From the NCBI GenBank assembly GCA_905250075.1, contig CAJNOP010000022.1:444612-508611 (forward strand): DNA of 64,000 nt, read 5' to 3'. Numbering within the stretch: the stretch's first letter is position 1; every line of letters starts with the position of its first letter. Both the position numbers and the translations under genes were made by a program. The DNA is from Rotaria sp. Silwood1 (taxonomy: Eukaryota; Rotifera; Eurotatoria; Philodinida; Philodinidae). The notes under the pieces were generated by a model. The model was not told the DNA's origin. It made no database searches and saw only the letters and a list, made by a program, of their open reading frames with translations. Of this stretch, positions 1 to 15,157 are shown one piece after another.

Positions 1-402
1 CGATGAACAAACGAAATATGGTATTTGGTTTTGAATACAACTCACTAATACATGGTTTTGAATTATTGTTTAATTGGCTTCGAGCGATTCGTGAACGATA
101 TCTTCTAATAAATACAATATTTAGTTGATATAAACTCGACTTATCAATCATTATTTGATCATATTCGATTCTCTATAGCGTACACTATATCACCAAGACC
201 TTGTAGTACATCCCTTGAAAATATACGTATATCACGACAAATCTAATAAAATTCAATTTTTGATTTTTGAATATTTTTCATTTATTTTAAAATATTTGTT
301 TTTTTTTGAAAAGAAATTATAAGTATATAAAAATCAAACACAGACACGCTTAGCTAAATAGTTTTTTTAAATATTAAATTGGATTTATCTATAGATATAT
401 TA
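1..402. other. AT-rich spacer, 3' flank of the first gene
   Basis: No coding pattern is visible. On the minus strand an AATAAA hexamer (complement of positions 282-287) lies about 115 bp past the stop codon of the gene ending at 403 and may be its polyadenylation signal. Confidence 0.4.
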
Positions 403-3400
403 TCAAACAGCACCACCATTTTTACGTTGATGAATACGATCTTCAATTCTATTCGAAGTTGGTTTATCTTTAGTATTTGATTTATTTGTTGGCATATTTG
501 TTGCTGGTGATGATGAACGTATCATAGGTAAATTAGTTGTTTGTTCGGATTGTTTAAGAGCGTGTGATTTATTTCGTTGCGCATATGGTGAATCGTTTAA
601 TTTATTTTCATTAGGAATTAAATCAATAGCATATTGAAGACATACACGTTGTACATTAACAGCATCAGTATGATGAAAAGGAAGTGTTGGACGAAGAATT
701 AATAATTTACCATTTTGTGGTGAAATAGTTCGAGCAACCATTGATGTTTTTGATGCATTACGTTGAGTTTGTGGAAATTGTTTTGGTAGAATTTCTTCAA
801 TTCTAGAACAAAAATAATAATACTATTACTTAGAAATACAAAAAGGACGAGCGAAAAAGAAGAAATAAAACAACTTGAATGCATCAGTTGATATATAAGT
901 TGGATAATGTTTTCTTGGTGATTTTGATCTTGGACATAATTGTGATTTTCGTGTTTGAATATTTTTATCTGTATCATTTGTTGGACGTAATTCTTCATGT
1001 TGTTCACGTTCCATACGTCGAAAAACACATTCATATGTTTGTGTTGTACGTGATATACGTTTAGGTCGACGACGTTTCTTTTGTTTTTCAGTTATAATTT
1101 GTTCAGTATCCGATTGTGTATGGCGATCATAATCGGTTGATGATTTAATTATGTTTTGTTTCTTTTGTGGTTTTTGAGACATTTCATTATTATCTTGATC
1201 AGTTAAATTTTTAACAAGAACAGTTACATTAACGTTAACTGGTTCATTATCATTAGTGGATTTTTTAACTGAACGTGGAACAATAGGTCTATTGGAATCA
1301 AGTTCTGTATCAGGTGTTGATGTTGAAGTTCGTTCTTTTGTTGTAGAACGACGATTTGTGCTTTGAAGATGATCCGATATTGGTTTAGTTGCTTTTAAAG
1401 GTTTTTGAAGAGTTGATTCTAGAAAATGAGAATTAAAATTTTGCTGGACAATATCATAGAAATGTTTTAAATTGAGCTATCGATAATTTTTGTTGTTTAA
1501 AAAAATAAATGATTCATACATTTATTTAGACTTCACCTTTACAAATCAATCTTGGCACAAGTACATTCAAATCGCATGAAATTTTCAGCTCTGTACGATG
1601 ATGTTTTCAAAATACATTTATCGCAAATAGTCCCCTTAGCAACTCAAAACTACCTGTGGATCCTCATTCTGTATAGCCAATATTTTTTATTTGCAAAAGC
1701 GTCTCTGACAAAGTTCTTTTTTATTTTCTTACATCTTATGCGCAGAAAAAGCATAACAAGCTCAATACGTCGAAAAACTCTCAAGTAGTCCTTTATTTAT
1801 AGAAGTGATTTTTTATACAATAATAATAGTAAAATAGCTTAATTCAAAAAACGAGTTCTGCAGCTTTTCATACTTTTGCAAACAGAAAAAGAAGCTATTG
1901 GTTGCGATGAAATTCCTTCAAGAATATTGTATTCCACGATCAAAAAAAATGAAAAGTATATTTTTTTCAAGCAAAAGATGACGCAAATAGAGTACCAAAA
2001 GTCTATTTGAAATTTGTTTTTTAAAAACTCGATTCTATTTCGGGGCTATCGAAATGCAAAACAACGATAATTAACAACTGAGAGTTTCTTGATATGATCA
2101 TATATAACTCTCTCTGAAAAGATCATTAGTGTATCAGACGTTATGCAGAATACTTATTTCAAATTTATTGCCTTTTGACTTGTCAACTGAAGCCAGATAG
2201 CTGAGTACAAACAGAATTTATTATGATTTTCTCTATGAAAGTTTAAGAATTAGAACTAGCAAATGTAGGATAGGATCGCATTCGAACAATTTTCGGGCTC
2301 GTATAGTCAGCGGATTTTTCTACTCGAGTTTTGATTGAGTGATAGTCTAGTTCATTTTCCTATTATTTATTTAAAGGATTGTTCCGTCAGATGGTACAAA
2401 CAGAATTTTGAACTGTTCTGAAAGGCTCCAGTGATCATATATTGACAACTGTCACGTTCGTGAGGAAGAGATCCAAATATTTACCGCTACTACACTTCAA
2501 CACTTGTTTTAGATCTTGCTTTACAAAAGTGACAAAGTAATCTCACCTTGTTTTTTTGAATCTATCCTTTGATCCGTATTAGTTTCAACATCTCTTTTTT
2601 TCGATTTAATACGCCGTTGTTTTTGTTGTCCATATTCTGTATTAACATCCGATGTCGAATCGATTGATTTATCATCAACAAGTGGAATATAATTAGACGA
2701 TTCAGCACTATTACTTCGATGTAATGATCGATTTTGTTCTTTCTTTTTTTGTTCATCTTAAAATTGAAAAGAAAATTTAATTAAAAATTTAATTAAAAAG
2801 CAAATTCTAATTTACTAGTATTTCGTTTTTTATTTTTTGCTGAAATTCGATTATGTTCAGCGATTTGTTGAGGATTTGGTGATTGTGGTCTTGATAATGG
2901 AGTTTCATCATCAGTCACTTGAATTGGTGGAACAAGAGCTTTAGTCCATTGTGATGTTTGATTATTTTCTCTAGGTGTTGTTGTTTCTGATGATGATGCT
3001 TGTTTAACTGCGGAATGATGAAAGTTATCTTGTTGTGATGTTGAACTAACTCGTGGTAATTTTGAAGTATTTAACTGTTCATAATCAGAATCTGTAATTG
3101 ATGCACGCTTAAAAAACAAAGAAAACAAACCAAGAAATAATAAAATGGTCAATTCCTATTAATTTACTTTTCCATTTTGTTGTTGAGATTGTTTTGAATC
3201 CACTATTACTGGAGTAACTACAGTTTGATCTGTTGTTATTGATTGTTGTCCAGAACGTTGACGTAATGATGATTGTCGTTTATCAGTTGATAAAATACGT
3301 TCTTGTTTTTGTTTAGCTGATGTTCGAAGAGGAACATCAGTATCTGTTGATGAACGACGACTGTCTCTGGTATCATTATTAGTAATTGTTGGTTCTGGTT

Positions 3401-5547
3401 TTGTAGAACTTGCACGACGAGAACTAGATAAAAAATAAGATTACACTGTAACAACTAAAAACATCTCTTTTTAAATATTAAACCTAGATATTTGTTTCTC
3501 ACGGCCCGTAGCTGATTGCTGTTCACTTTTTCGACCACTAAAAATTTAAGGGCAAAAAGAAATCAATATTCATTCAGTTTTAACTGTATTATACAGTGGA
3601 TATACGTTAAAATAAAACGTACTAATCGGACTGTATGTTATACACACCTAGGAACTTGTTTTTGTTCGCTTAAACTTGTTTTTCGACTAGATGATTGGCT
3701 AGAAATTAAAAAAGATGATATATCTAATTTAGAAAATAAAACCTCCTTGTTTTTTTATTTTAAACCTCAATGGTGTTTTTCTTTGTTGATCCAATGAATT
3801 TTGTCGACTAATAGGTTTTCGTTCGCTAGTAATACTTCCTCGTTTACTAGAAACTCGCTGTTCAGATGCACTACTTCCTGTACGACTTGACGATAAATTC
3901 AATTTTTGATCAGTAACAGTCGTTTGTCGTTGTTGTTGACTTGTAGTACTACTTCGTCGACTTTTTGATGAGACAACATCACCATCAATAACTTTTTCAT
4001 TGCTAATTGACGTTGATGTCAAACTTTTACGATTTGTTTCACTTGGTGTTCGAGAACGATCTTGATCTGTTGTAACAAGATTACTTTCTAAGACAGGATT
4101 TGTTGATACTATTTGTTTAATACCTGATGGAGATGGTGGTGGACTATTGATTTGTTCATTATCAATATCATTTGTTGGTATTTGAAGTTGTTCGCCAAGT
4201 TTTATTAATTTTGATTGTTCATTTGTTGCTATGAAATCATTATTTAATTTCGTTGTTGATGATTCTTCAGAATTATCATTAACTCTTGATTTAATAGCAC
4301 TTGATGATCGAGATGATTGTTGTTGATCCAATTTATCTGTACTTTCTCGTCTTGACGCTGATGATATTGTAGCTGTTGATGGTTCGAGCGTTTGTTTTTG
4401 TTCCTCGTCATGATCATTTAATGGAGATGATTGATCAATAGTTAATATATTTGTATCACTTTTTGTTATTTGTGGACTTGTTATTCGTGATGATGGTTGA
4501 GCTTGTTCACCAACAAATGGTGATTGTGGTCGTTGAGATTCAACATCTATCACAGTTTTATGTAAATCATCAGATGTTGATGAATGTGATTTAGCTCGTG
4601 ATGCAGGTCGAATCATAGATGCGACCTCTTGATTATTACCATCTGTATTGAAACTAGTTTCATCAGGTAATGTAACTCGTTTTTCATCCTCAACAATTGG
4701 TTGCTTTAAAAAGAATTATTTAATTTAAAATTAAATAAATCTTATTTTATATAATACATACTGATCGTTTACTAGATGCAGATTGTATTCTTGATGTTGA
4801 TGGTTTAGGTGATGTCGTAGCAAAACGGGTTGTTTCATCAAGAATATCATGTTTCGTTGCACTTGATGGTCGTTTACTATCAATAATAGGTTCTGTTTTT
4901 GAATGCAAAGAATCATTATCGAATGTACGATTTGTATTATTTTCTTGTTCTTCTGTTGATAAATCTTGTCGATATTGATTAATGGAATCATCATTGCCAG
5001 TATCATTTGTTCTTGTTTGAACACTACCAAGATCGTCACCATCAGTTGAACTTTCATCTTGTTGAATAGGTAATGGTGGTGGTTTTTCAATTGGATTATG
5101 ATGATCAATAAGAACTGATTCACTCATGGATCGTCTCGGAGCTTGATTAATATGATTGACTGATGGATCAATTATATTCGGTGTCGAGCTATTATCTTGA
5201 TCAGTAGTTAAACGACCAGATGTAATTGCTCTTCCAGAAAGAACATTATTATCATCAGGTGTTATTGATTCTGATTGTAAATCATTAAGAAGATCATTCG
5301 TTTTTTTTTCATTATCTTCATTACCAAAATCATCATTACTTGGTTCTTTACTAATATCATTATTCATATTTGTTGTGGACTCTGTATGTTGTAATTCGCC
5401 TTAAGAATAAAAATTTTCAAGAAAAATTCTAAAATTAAAAAATCTTGTCTTACTTGAACCTGCAACTAACGGATTATTGGCCAGAAGACCCATTGCTCCA
5501 AGTGTTGTTGATGGAGGCTTTGTTGTTGTATCTTCGTTGTCACTCAT
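403..5547 (-). CDS. Long low-complexity Ser/Thr/Gln/Asp-rich protein, unknown family
   Basis: This is a multi-exon minus-strand gene. The start ATG is at 5547 (MSDNEDTTTKPP). Exons read as 5454-5547, 4762-5399 and about 3766-4703, then several short serine-rich exons between 3766 and 2810, one at 2547-2758, a 1.1-kb intron, about 826-1420, and the last at 403-805. Every junction I checked keeps frame with GT-AG borders, for example AGT|GC at 5454/5399 and the join giving AFKIEEILPKQ near 826/805. The product is dominated by S, T, Q, D and R with SRR/SSR motifs, so it is probably disordered and may be phosphorylated. The only compact, conserved-looking part is the C-terminus: a basic stretch RTTQTYECVFRRMEREQHEE, then EEILPKQFPQTQRN and HHTDAVNVQRVCLQYAIDLI. 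I do not recognise the family. A cytoskeletal or ciliary scaffold is possible but unsupported. Confidence 0.6.
1421..2546 (-). other. Long intron of the first gene
   Basis: This 1.1-kb intron is far longer than the gene's other introns. It holds a short plus-strand open frame (1552-1788) with no recognisable motif, and two copies of the short direct repeat GTACAAACAGAATTT near 2204 and 2395. No terminal inverted repeats were found. It may be an old insertion. Confidence 0.4.
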
Positions 5548-6689
5548 AATTTTCAATACATTTATTTGAAAAATTAATTGAATACCTTGTAAACCAAAAT
5601 CTAGAAGAAATAGACATTAATATTAATGATTGATAATTTTCAACAATGTTAAACATATAATAAACGAAGAGGCCTATTCAAACATCTACAATGACTCGTT
5701 GGCAATCAATCTGATCGATATATCGTTACTTCATATACAAAAATAAATTGAAGAAAAAGAGAACTGGCAACGGCTACAACAACAACAAAGCACAGTGCTG
5801 ATCAATATGTTTCTATGATGAAGCAAATGGAATACAGATTTTTTTTTCATCCAAATAGAAAAAAATCCCTTAAGACGAAAAGAAGGTAAGAAAGAAAAAA
5901 GAAAAAGAAAGATTTCGTTCATGCATAGTGAAATAAATTTATTTTATTATATTGTTAGAAACGAGCAGATATAAAGTTTCAATTAAACAAATAAAAATAC
6001 GATGAAATGAGTATTTTACAAGTGATAGATTTTTTTATTGACGCAAAGATCAATAATAAAATAAGAAAGTTTTTTTTAGTGACAAATAAATTTTCTACAT
6101 CAGCACTGTCGAACTATTTACTTATGAATTTTTTTTTTGTTTTCTATCTTTACTACTACGTAGTTGGAATTTGATTGTCGATGGATGTCGTTAAGGAAAG
6201 GTGTTGTTAACGAATGTTATAATTGTTCTGTAAAATAAGTAGGTTTTAGAGTATAAGAGCTCAGCATCCGTTGTCGGTTATTTCTTACTTTTATTTTATT
6301 TGTTAGGTGACCATTGGAAGTAATGCAAAAAAAGAAAGAACAATAAAGCATCACATCTGTTCCTTTTGTCTTTCTATTCAAATGTATTACAATTACTTTT
6401 CAATCACTATCAAAGCAAGTTTAAAAAAATAGACCCAGAAGGTCTTTTTCTTTATAAAAATAACATCAAATGATATAAAATTGAAGAAAAATCTCTATGC
6501 CATGACAACAAACAAAGAAATCATATTCTTTTTTTCGCTTATACTTCAAACATTATTGCACAAAGAAACTTCTTATTAAAATATTGTCTTTTTTCTTCTG
6601 ATCCCCGCTAATTGATGTTTCTTTTTTTATTTCTTTTCAACAACAAACAAAAGAAAAAAAAATTAAGAATAACAATCGAACAAAATTCA
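5548..6689. other. Intergenic spacer, no gene seen
   Basis: AT-rich sequence with many A and T homopolymers lies between the 5' end of the Ser-rich gene and the 3' end of the PRMT3-like gene. An open frame at 5731-5922 is homopolymer-rich and unlikely to be real. The promoter and 5' UTR of the Ser-rich gene and the 3' UTR of PRMT3 should be here. Confidence 0.5.
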
Positions 6690-9513
<2,824 letters not shown>

Positions 9514-9615
9514 ATCTAAAAATAAATATATATATATGTATATATATATCATGGAACAAAAAATACTGCTCATAGTTGATTTAAAATAGATTATGCAAAG
9601 CAACAAAAAAAAATA
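9514..9615 (-). promoter_or_regulatory. Very short intergenic spacer with a splice acceptor-like site
   Basis: Only 102 bp separate the stop of the Cys/His-module gene from the PRMT3 start on the same strand. The spacer is (TA)-rich and ends TTTATTTTTAG, then AT and the ATG. No matching upstream donor or 5' exon is obvious. This is what a spliced-leader trans-splice acceptor would look like. An ordinary 5'-UTR intron is not excluded. Confidence 0.4.
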
Positions 9616-11674
9616 TTAAAAAGAAGTTGTTTTAGGTAATTTTGTATCGGATGATGATGGTTGTTTTCGAAGTGTCATCATTATTTGACGTCTTGCTATT
9701 CCATCAAGTTTATGTATACCAGTTAAATGTTGACCCATATGACGAGATGAGATCGGTGATTTCCAACAAATAGCTTTCGGATGTCGTAAAGGACATTGAA
9801 TGTAGAATGTATCATTTAATAATTGTTCATCGGGACGAAATACCGGTTCAGTTTTATTTTTAACAATAGCTTCAGCTAAACGTTGAGCACATGAACGTTT
9901 CATTTGATGATATACAACTTAAATAGAGAAAACAAAAATCATCGTTCAACAATTTGATGGAAGTTCAACATAATTGATTAATCAATCAAGAAGAATATTC
10001 AGTTGATATTTCGAGATCGCCAAGAGGATAATTAGAAGATTTTTGAGAAGAGAAGCCGAACATGTTTTTCAGAACTGCCGAGCAAAAAATCCGATGAAAC
10101 CTTGCGTCTTAATCTTGTCACAATCTTTCTCTTATTAACTAGATATTGCTGAGAAACAAACATGATATTCATTACATATCTCTTTTCAGTCAGTTTTGTA
10201 TGAATTTGTCAAACAAATGAAAAAAATCAATTAAATTTTCTTAGATTACAAGTTCTTGAAAACATTTGCACATATGTCTGTACTTATGATGAATAGAAAT
10301 TCAAACGAAAGCTTTGCACTATATTTTCTTTGGTATTATTTAGCTAAGTTAATACTAACCAAAATGATCGTATAAACAAACATCTTTTGGTGTAATTAAT
10401 GGTGCACCAATTGGTTGATTAGGTTGTGTGCATAAACGAATTCTATGTTCAGCTGTAATACCAAATTTTCCGTATTGATTTAATGGACATTGTGCACGAT
10501 AAACAGTTGGATGTGTTGCAATAAGACTTGTTGATTGAGATGAAAATAAATCAATATCACCTTCTTCATTTTCATCAGCAAGTAATCGTACAATTTGCAT
10601 TGTTGGTGAATGTGTTAATTGATGATATTGTATTAAATGTTTATCTAATAATAAATTTCATTAAAAAAAAAATTAAATGAAAATTAACTATTACAAAGAT
10701 TAATTGGTGCTGTAACACGTGTACATGGAAAATGACGAATACCATGTTTGATTGGATCAAGACCATAAGTACGTGTTGTTAATGGACAGCATCCTTCGTA
10801 TTTATAACGTTTAAGTTGAAGTATCTATAGAAAACATTCATTCAATAAGAAAAAAACAAAGAATTATTTACTGTGGATTTTTTTGTTGGCAATTTATTAT
10901 TTCGACTTATTTTTGAATAAGAATGATCATCACTATAAGAAAAATAAACTTATTCATTTCAAAGAAAAACAAAGGCTTTTAAGTTTACTGACTAATCTGC
11001 ATGTGCACTTTGCTCATAAATCATTGTGTCATCATGTATTTTATTTGAAAGTCTTTCAGATTGCTTTGAAGCTTGTTCAACAAGTAACTCATTTGCATCG
11101 ACGTCATTAGAATCATTGAGAGAAGAAACATCTAAATTTATTAAATTATCTTTTCTATCTATCAAAAGAATTTTTTTGACAATATTTACTTACCATTAAA
11201 ATAGGTTGAATATGATTCATCATCTAGAGGTTTATTAGTGTTTGTAGTATCACCTGAAAATTCAACAGAAAAAACAAAAACTATGAGTTTTCGCATAAAT
11301 ATTTTAGTGTGATTGCCTGTAATTAGATTATTAGATTTGTGATTTTCATATTCATTAAGTAATTGATCAATTTTATCAAGAAAGGTAATTAATTGTGATG
11401 TTGATTGTCGATGTTCGATTTCTAAATCATACAATCGTGTTAATCGTGATCTTTGATGACAAAGTCGAAGAATAAATGCTTGTACATTATTGTCAGAAGA
11501 TTTGTCATCATTATCAAATAAGTCTGAACTTGTTGGTGTAATCAATGATGTTGGTAGCGTATCTTGTTTAGATTCATGTAACGGATTAATACATACGACT
11601 AGTTGAGTATTTGGATAAGTTGAAAATTGTAATGCAATCGGATGACTAGACGATAAAGAAGAGATTGTAGACAT
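9616..11674 (-). CDS. Uncharacterised protein with three CPL-type Cys/His modules
   Basis: Minus-strand gene with about six exons: 11194-11674, about 11000-11132, about 10873-10938, about 10693-10825, about 10358-10647 and 9616-9918. It starts MSTISSLSSSHP at 11674 and stops at 9616. The N-terminal half has a likely helical segment (RLTRLYDLEIEHRQSTSQL, then FLDKIDQLLNEYENH) suggesting a coiled coil. The C-terminal half holds three related units. Each begins Cys-Pro-Leu (GCCPL, AQCPL, IQCPL), has a second Cys 14 to 26 residues on in units 1 and 2 and 7 in unit 3, and ends in a His pair. Units 1 and 2 share L-Y-x-H-[LF]-x2-Y-H-Q (LYKHLIQYHQL, LYDHFVVYHQM). Unit 3 ends RHMGQHLTGIHKL. The C-C-H-H pattern suggests zinc binding, so nucleic-acid or protein binding is possible, but I know no named family with this layout. 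The C-terminus is basic and serine-rich. Confidence 0.65.
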
Positions 11675-13711
11675 TAGAAAAATTTTCGTTTTGAATAATT
11701 TGAAATAGAAAGAAATTCGTAAGGATAGGAAACTATACAACCAACAGCTGATCAAAATTGAAGGAGGTTAAGGGAATACTACGATAAACCAATCTGATTA
11801 CAATATTTGTTCTGTATAACAGAGACATCTGTACGAAAATGTATCTTCCAGTGAACATGAGCGGATTGATTCTCAACTTTATTTGTATAATTTTTGAAAA
11901 ATAAATAATCATTCTTACTTTTATGTATCTTATAGAGTGGTGATAATAAGGACAAATAAGACTGCCAGAGTTATTATATATACCTAATTAAAAATTAAAT
12001 GATTGCTGATATTATGTAAAAGAGTTTTAAAGAATTCGAATAATTAAACATTAATAATCTAATGAAAGTTATTGAAATTTCGTATTCAGTATATAAAGCT
12101 ACACTATCAATATTCACTATTTAATCGCACTATTCGTATGTGTTGTCTTGCGATAAAGAGCATCTTGTGAGTGCATGACGAAAATCAATAACAAATCAGA
12201 ATTTTACGCAATGTTTTTAGCTGATATACAGCAAAGTCGCGGAAGTTCTTCAAGTTGTTTTGCTACTATTTCCTGTAGAAAAGTCATTTGCTAATATTCA
12301 ATAAAATTACTATCTCTCAGCCAAAAAAACATCATAGAAAAATTTTTATTTTCTTATATTATTTTTCGAGACAGTTTTCTCTATTTGAATTGCTTTTTGA
12401 AATCTTGCTAGCGCTTACGACAGGAGAAAAGAATTGGAAATAAGCGTCGTTGAATAGTTTTGATGCATCCTCTATATCTACCAGAATTTAAAGCAGCCCA
12501 TACCTAAATTTCGATCTTTTTATTTACATTGAACTATCTTAGAAGGTTAGTTTTACTCGTAAGACTTGGGTAAAGAAAGACCAATTTTTGTTATAAATAT
12601 TTCTTTGTAAAGATACATACTTTTACAGTGGAAGACAGAATGAACAAGCTATGCTATTTTCTTTCCTTTTTTTTTTATCGAGAAATAAGATGAAACATAA
12701 AATCTTCTGAAATATCCATTTCAATTCAAAAAAGTAAATTATATTGAAAATTCTGAATCTTTGTATTTAGCTTTAAGAAAAATTTGTCACATGTTCATGA
12801 TAGTGAAAGTTTTATTTATTTTAACATGAAGTAAAATGCAAGAATCTTTTTGGAATAGTCGTGCTCTATTAAGTATCAATGATCTAGTTATCAAATAGAG
12901 ATGGTACGAAATGTTTTCATGTTAGCCATTATCTAATTTTGAACAGTTCCAACCATCTCACATCATAGAGAAATGAAGATCGGTTTGTATACTTCATATG
13001 AAATGAATTTCATCGAACAAGTATAGTATTTTTTGCTTCTGGGCCGCCAGTTGTTGCCAACTGTACTTGTGAATGTTTTACTTTTGTCATGTGCAGTTTT
13101 TTTTTCAGAGAGTGCTTATTCGAAAAACAAAACGAAAAAAGAGTAGTAATAAGAAACAAAAGCCGAACGGAAAGTATTGCCCTGCTGCCAAAGTAGGAAG
13201 CAAGTCATCTGGAAAACAAACAAGCAACAGTGTAAGACGCAAAAAAATAGTGTCAATATAAATAGATCATTCAAACGATGAAAAATACTGCGCCTTTACT
13301 AGCTTAAATGAAGTGAAGAACTTATCAGAATGATTCGAAAAGCGAAAAGAAATTATTATTAATGTCGTGTACGTAGCGCCAAATCACCTGAGAAATGCGT
13401 AAATATCCTGTTCTCTGGCGGTGACTCTTCACTTTGTTAACTGATATTTATTGGTTTTAGGTTAGCAAATAACAGTTTGAGTCAAAACTAATATCATATT
13501 CGGAATTAACATTAATAACTGACTCGATTTATATGTTTTAAATACTTTTAAGATCTTTTTTATGGAAACATAGTATTTGATTAGTAAAATAGATTGCATG
13601 ATTAGTAAAAAATAGATGAATGATCACTATAAAGAACAAATGATCAGTATAAAAATTGAACAATCATTACTAAAAGTATCAGTGAATAATAATAGAATGA
13701 TCAGTATGCTA
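11675..13711. other. Gene-poor spacer
   Basis: No coding block with splice structure is visible. A 62-codon plus-strand frame at 13073-13261 is Lys/Ser-rich without motifs and is probably chance. The promoter of the minus-strand Cys/His-module gene should lie just above 11674. Confidence 0.45.
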
Positions 13712-13949
13712 TAGGATGTCCCAAAAGTCACTTTACACTTCGCACTGCACACATTGTGGTAGATTTGAAAATTGTTTTTTCATTGTTCATTATTCATAAA
13801 TCGTTACTTATTGTCGAACGCACGCTTGGGACATCTTACAGAGACTAAAAAATGATTTATAAATTACAATTAATGAATAATTACATACAGTCTTCGAATG
13901 TGTGCAATGTGTACACTACGAAGTGTAAATTAACTTTTGGGACACTCTG
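13712..13949. mobile_element. Mariner-like MITE, 238 bp
   Basis: The ends are inverted repeats of about 45 bp. The left begins TAGGATGTCCCAAAAGT. The right end, read on the other strand, begins CAGAGTGTCCCAAAAGT. Both continue through TTTACACTTCG and on to a CACATTG-containing stretch. TA flanks both sides (13710-13711 and 13950-13951), the target-site duplication of Tc1/mariner elements. There is no transposase, so it is non-autonomous. Confidence 0.75.
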
Positions 13950-13954
13950 TAGAT

Positions 13955-14956
13955 CGATTTCGCCAAAATCTTGCCGCTCTCGTTGAAAAGTATCATTCAT
14001 TGTCTTCATTCGACGATATGACAAAAGAAAGACATTCAAAATCTCTTGAAAGATGATCGTAAACAATTAGACAATGATACAGAAGTATTTATTGCTCAAA
14101 CATTATGACTTCAAAATAAGATTGATCCTATCAAGCGACTACAAATACAAGATGTAGTATGCCTTAAACGTGGTGAAATGTTAACAAAAGTCTACATTGG
14201 TCATATGTATGTATTAAATATTAACAATCTATTATTACAAGATAAGGATGAACTCGAAAAAAAAATTCAACGTTTTCTTGGCATGATTTCAAATAAGAAA
14301 GGTGCAAAATTCCTCATACTTGATTTGGATTTAATAAATGATTCAGAAACAACATCGATGATTGCTCATTATGTGGATGGACAGCTTATTTCCGATGTGG
14401 ATACTAGTAAGTTGACTGAGAAAAACATCGATGATTCACTTTATTGGAGGATTGATCTCTTAGACATCTATCCTACTGTTCAAGTGGGTTTGGACTTAGA
14501 TAAAACCGATATTAGACGAGTCGAAGCTTGTTGTGATTTGTGCCGAGCGAATTCTTGCTGTGCCATGTTCATATGGTTTCAAAATTGTAATTGTTGTTGG
14601 CCCAAGCACAGTCTGCAACTACCATTGATGACCAAAATGAATTCATATACAGGCATCATAGAGAGGCCAGGTACTATATATGACAGTATCAAACAGAATA
14701 TGGCGTCCATCTATGATTGTATGTGTCAACAGTGAAGTGTGATCATGTCAAAGTTGACAAGGACATCAATGGCAACAATACTAGCTTTATTTCAAACGTT
14801 ACATCGATTGCAGACTGCTGTACACATTGTCGGGTCCACGTGGCTTATTCTAGTATCACTTGAAATAAAAAACTACAGAAATGTTGGCTAAAAGACAAGT
14901 CGGATCAGCTTAATAGTTACTCCGATAAGGATATGGCTCGGATGGAATTGAACTAA
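13955..14956 (+). pseudogene. Decayed PAN/Apple-domain gene
   Basis: The longest open piece is 14178-14735. It ends in a cysteine-rich stretch (VEACCDLCRANSCCAMFIWF, then CNCCWPKHSLQL) that fits a PAN/Apple domain: a C-x2-C pair, a hydrophobic core and a late Cys-Trp. A second copy follows in another frame at about 14740-14955 (DINGNNTSFIS, ADCCTHCRVHVAYSS, KCWLKDKSDQLNSYSDKD) with an internal stop. Upstream, similar-looking coding sequence back to 13955 is broken by an in-frame TGA at 14107 and a frameshift near 14050. PAN/Apple domains normally mediate protein or carbohydrate binding in secreted proteins. Multiple frame changes over 1 kb without splice sites point to a pseudogene. It directly follows the mariner-like MITE. 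Confidence 0.55.
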
Positions 14957-15157
14957 GCAGTATTACTGTACATAAGTAACATTTTTCCACGTGAACGAAG
15001 GTATAGATCTTCTCCTCGCATATTCTCACCACATCCTCGTAAAAGATGAAATCTTGGTAAATTTTCAATTACATTTTATTGAATTCTTGTTAAACAACAT
15101 ACACAAGCAAACACACAAACATACAATATTAATGCTCATTCTAAATTCGAATTATTA

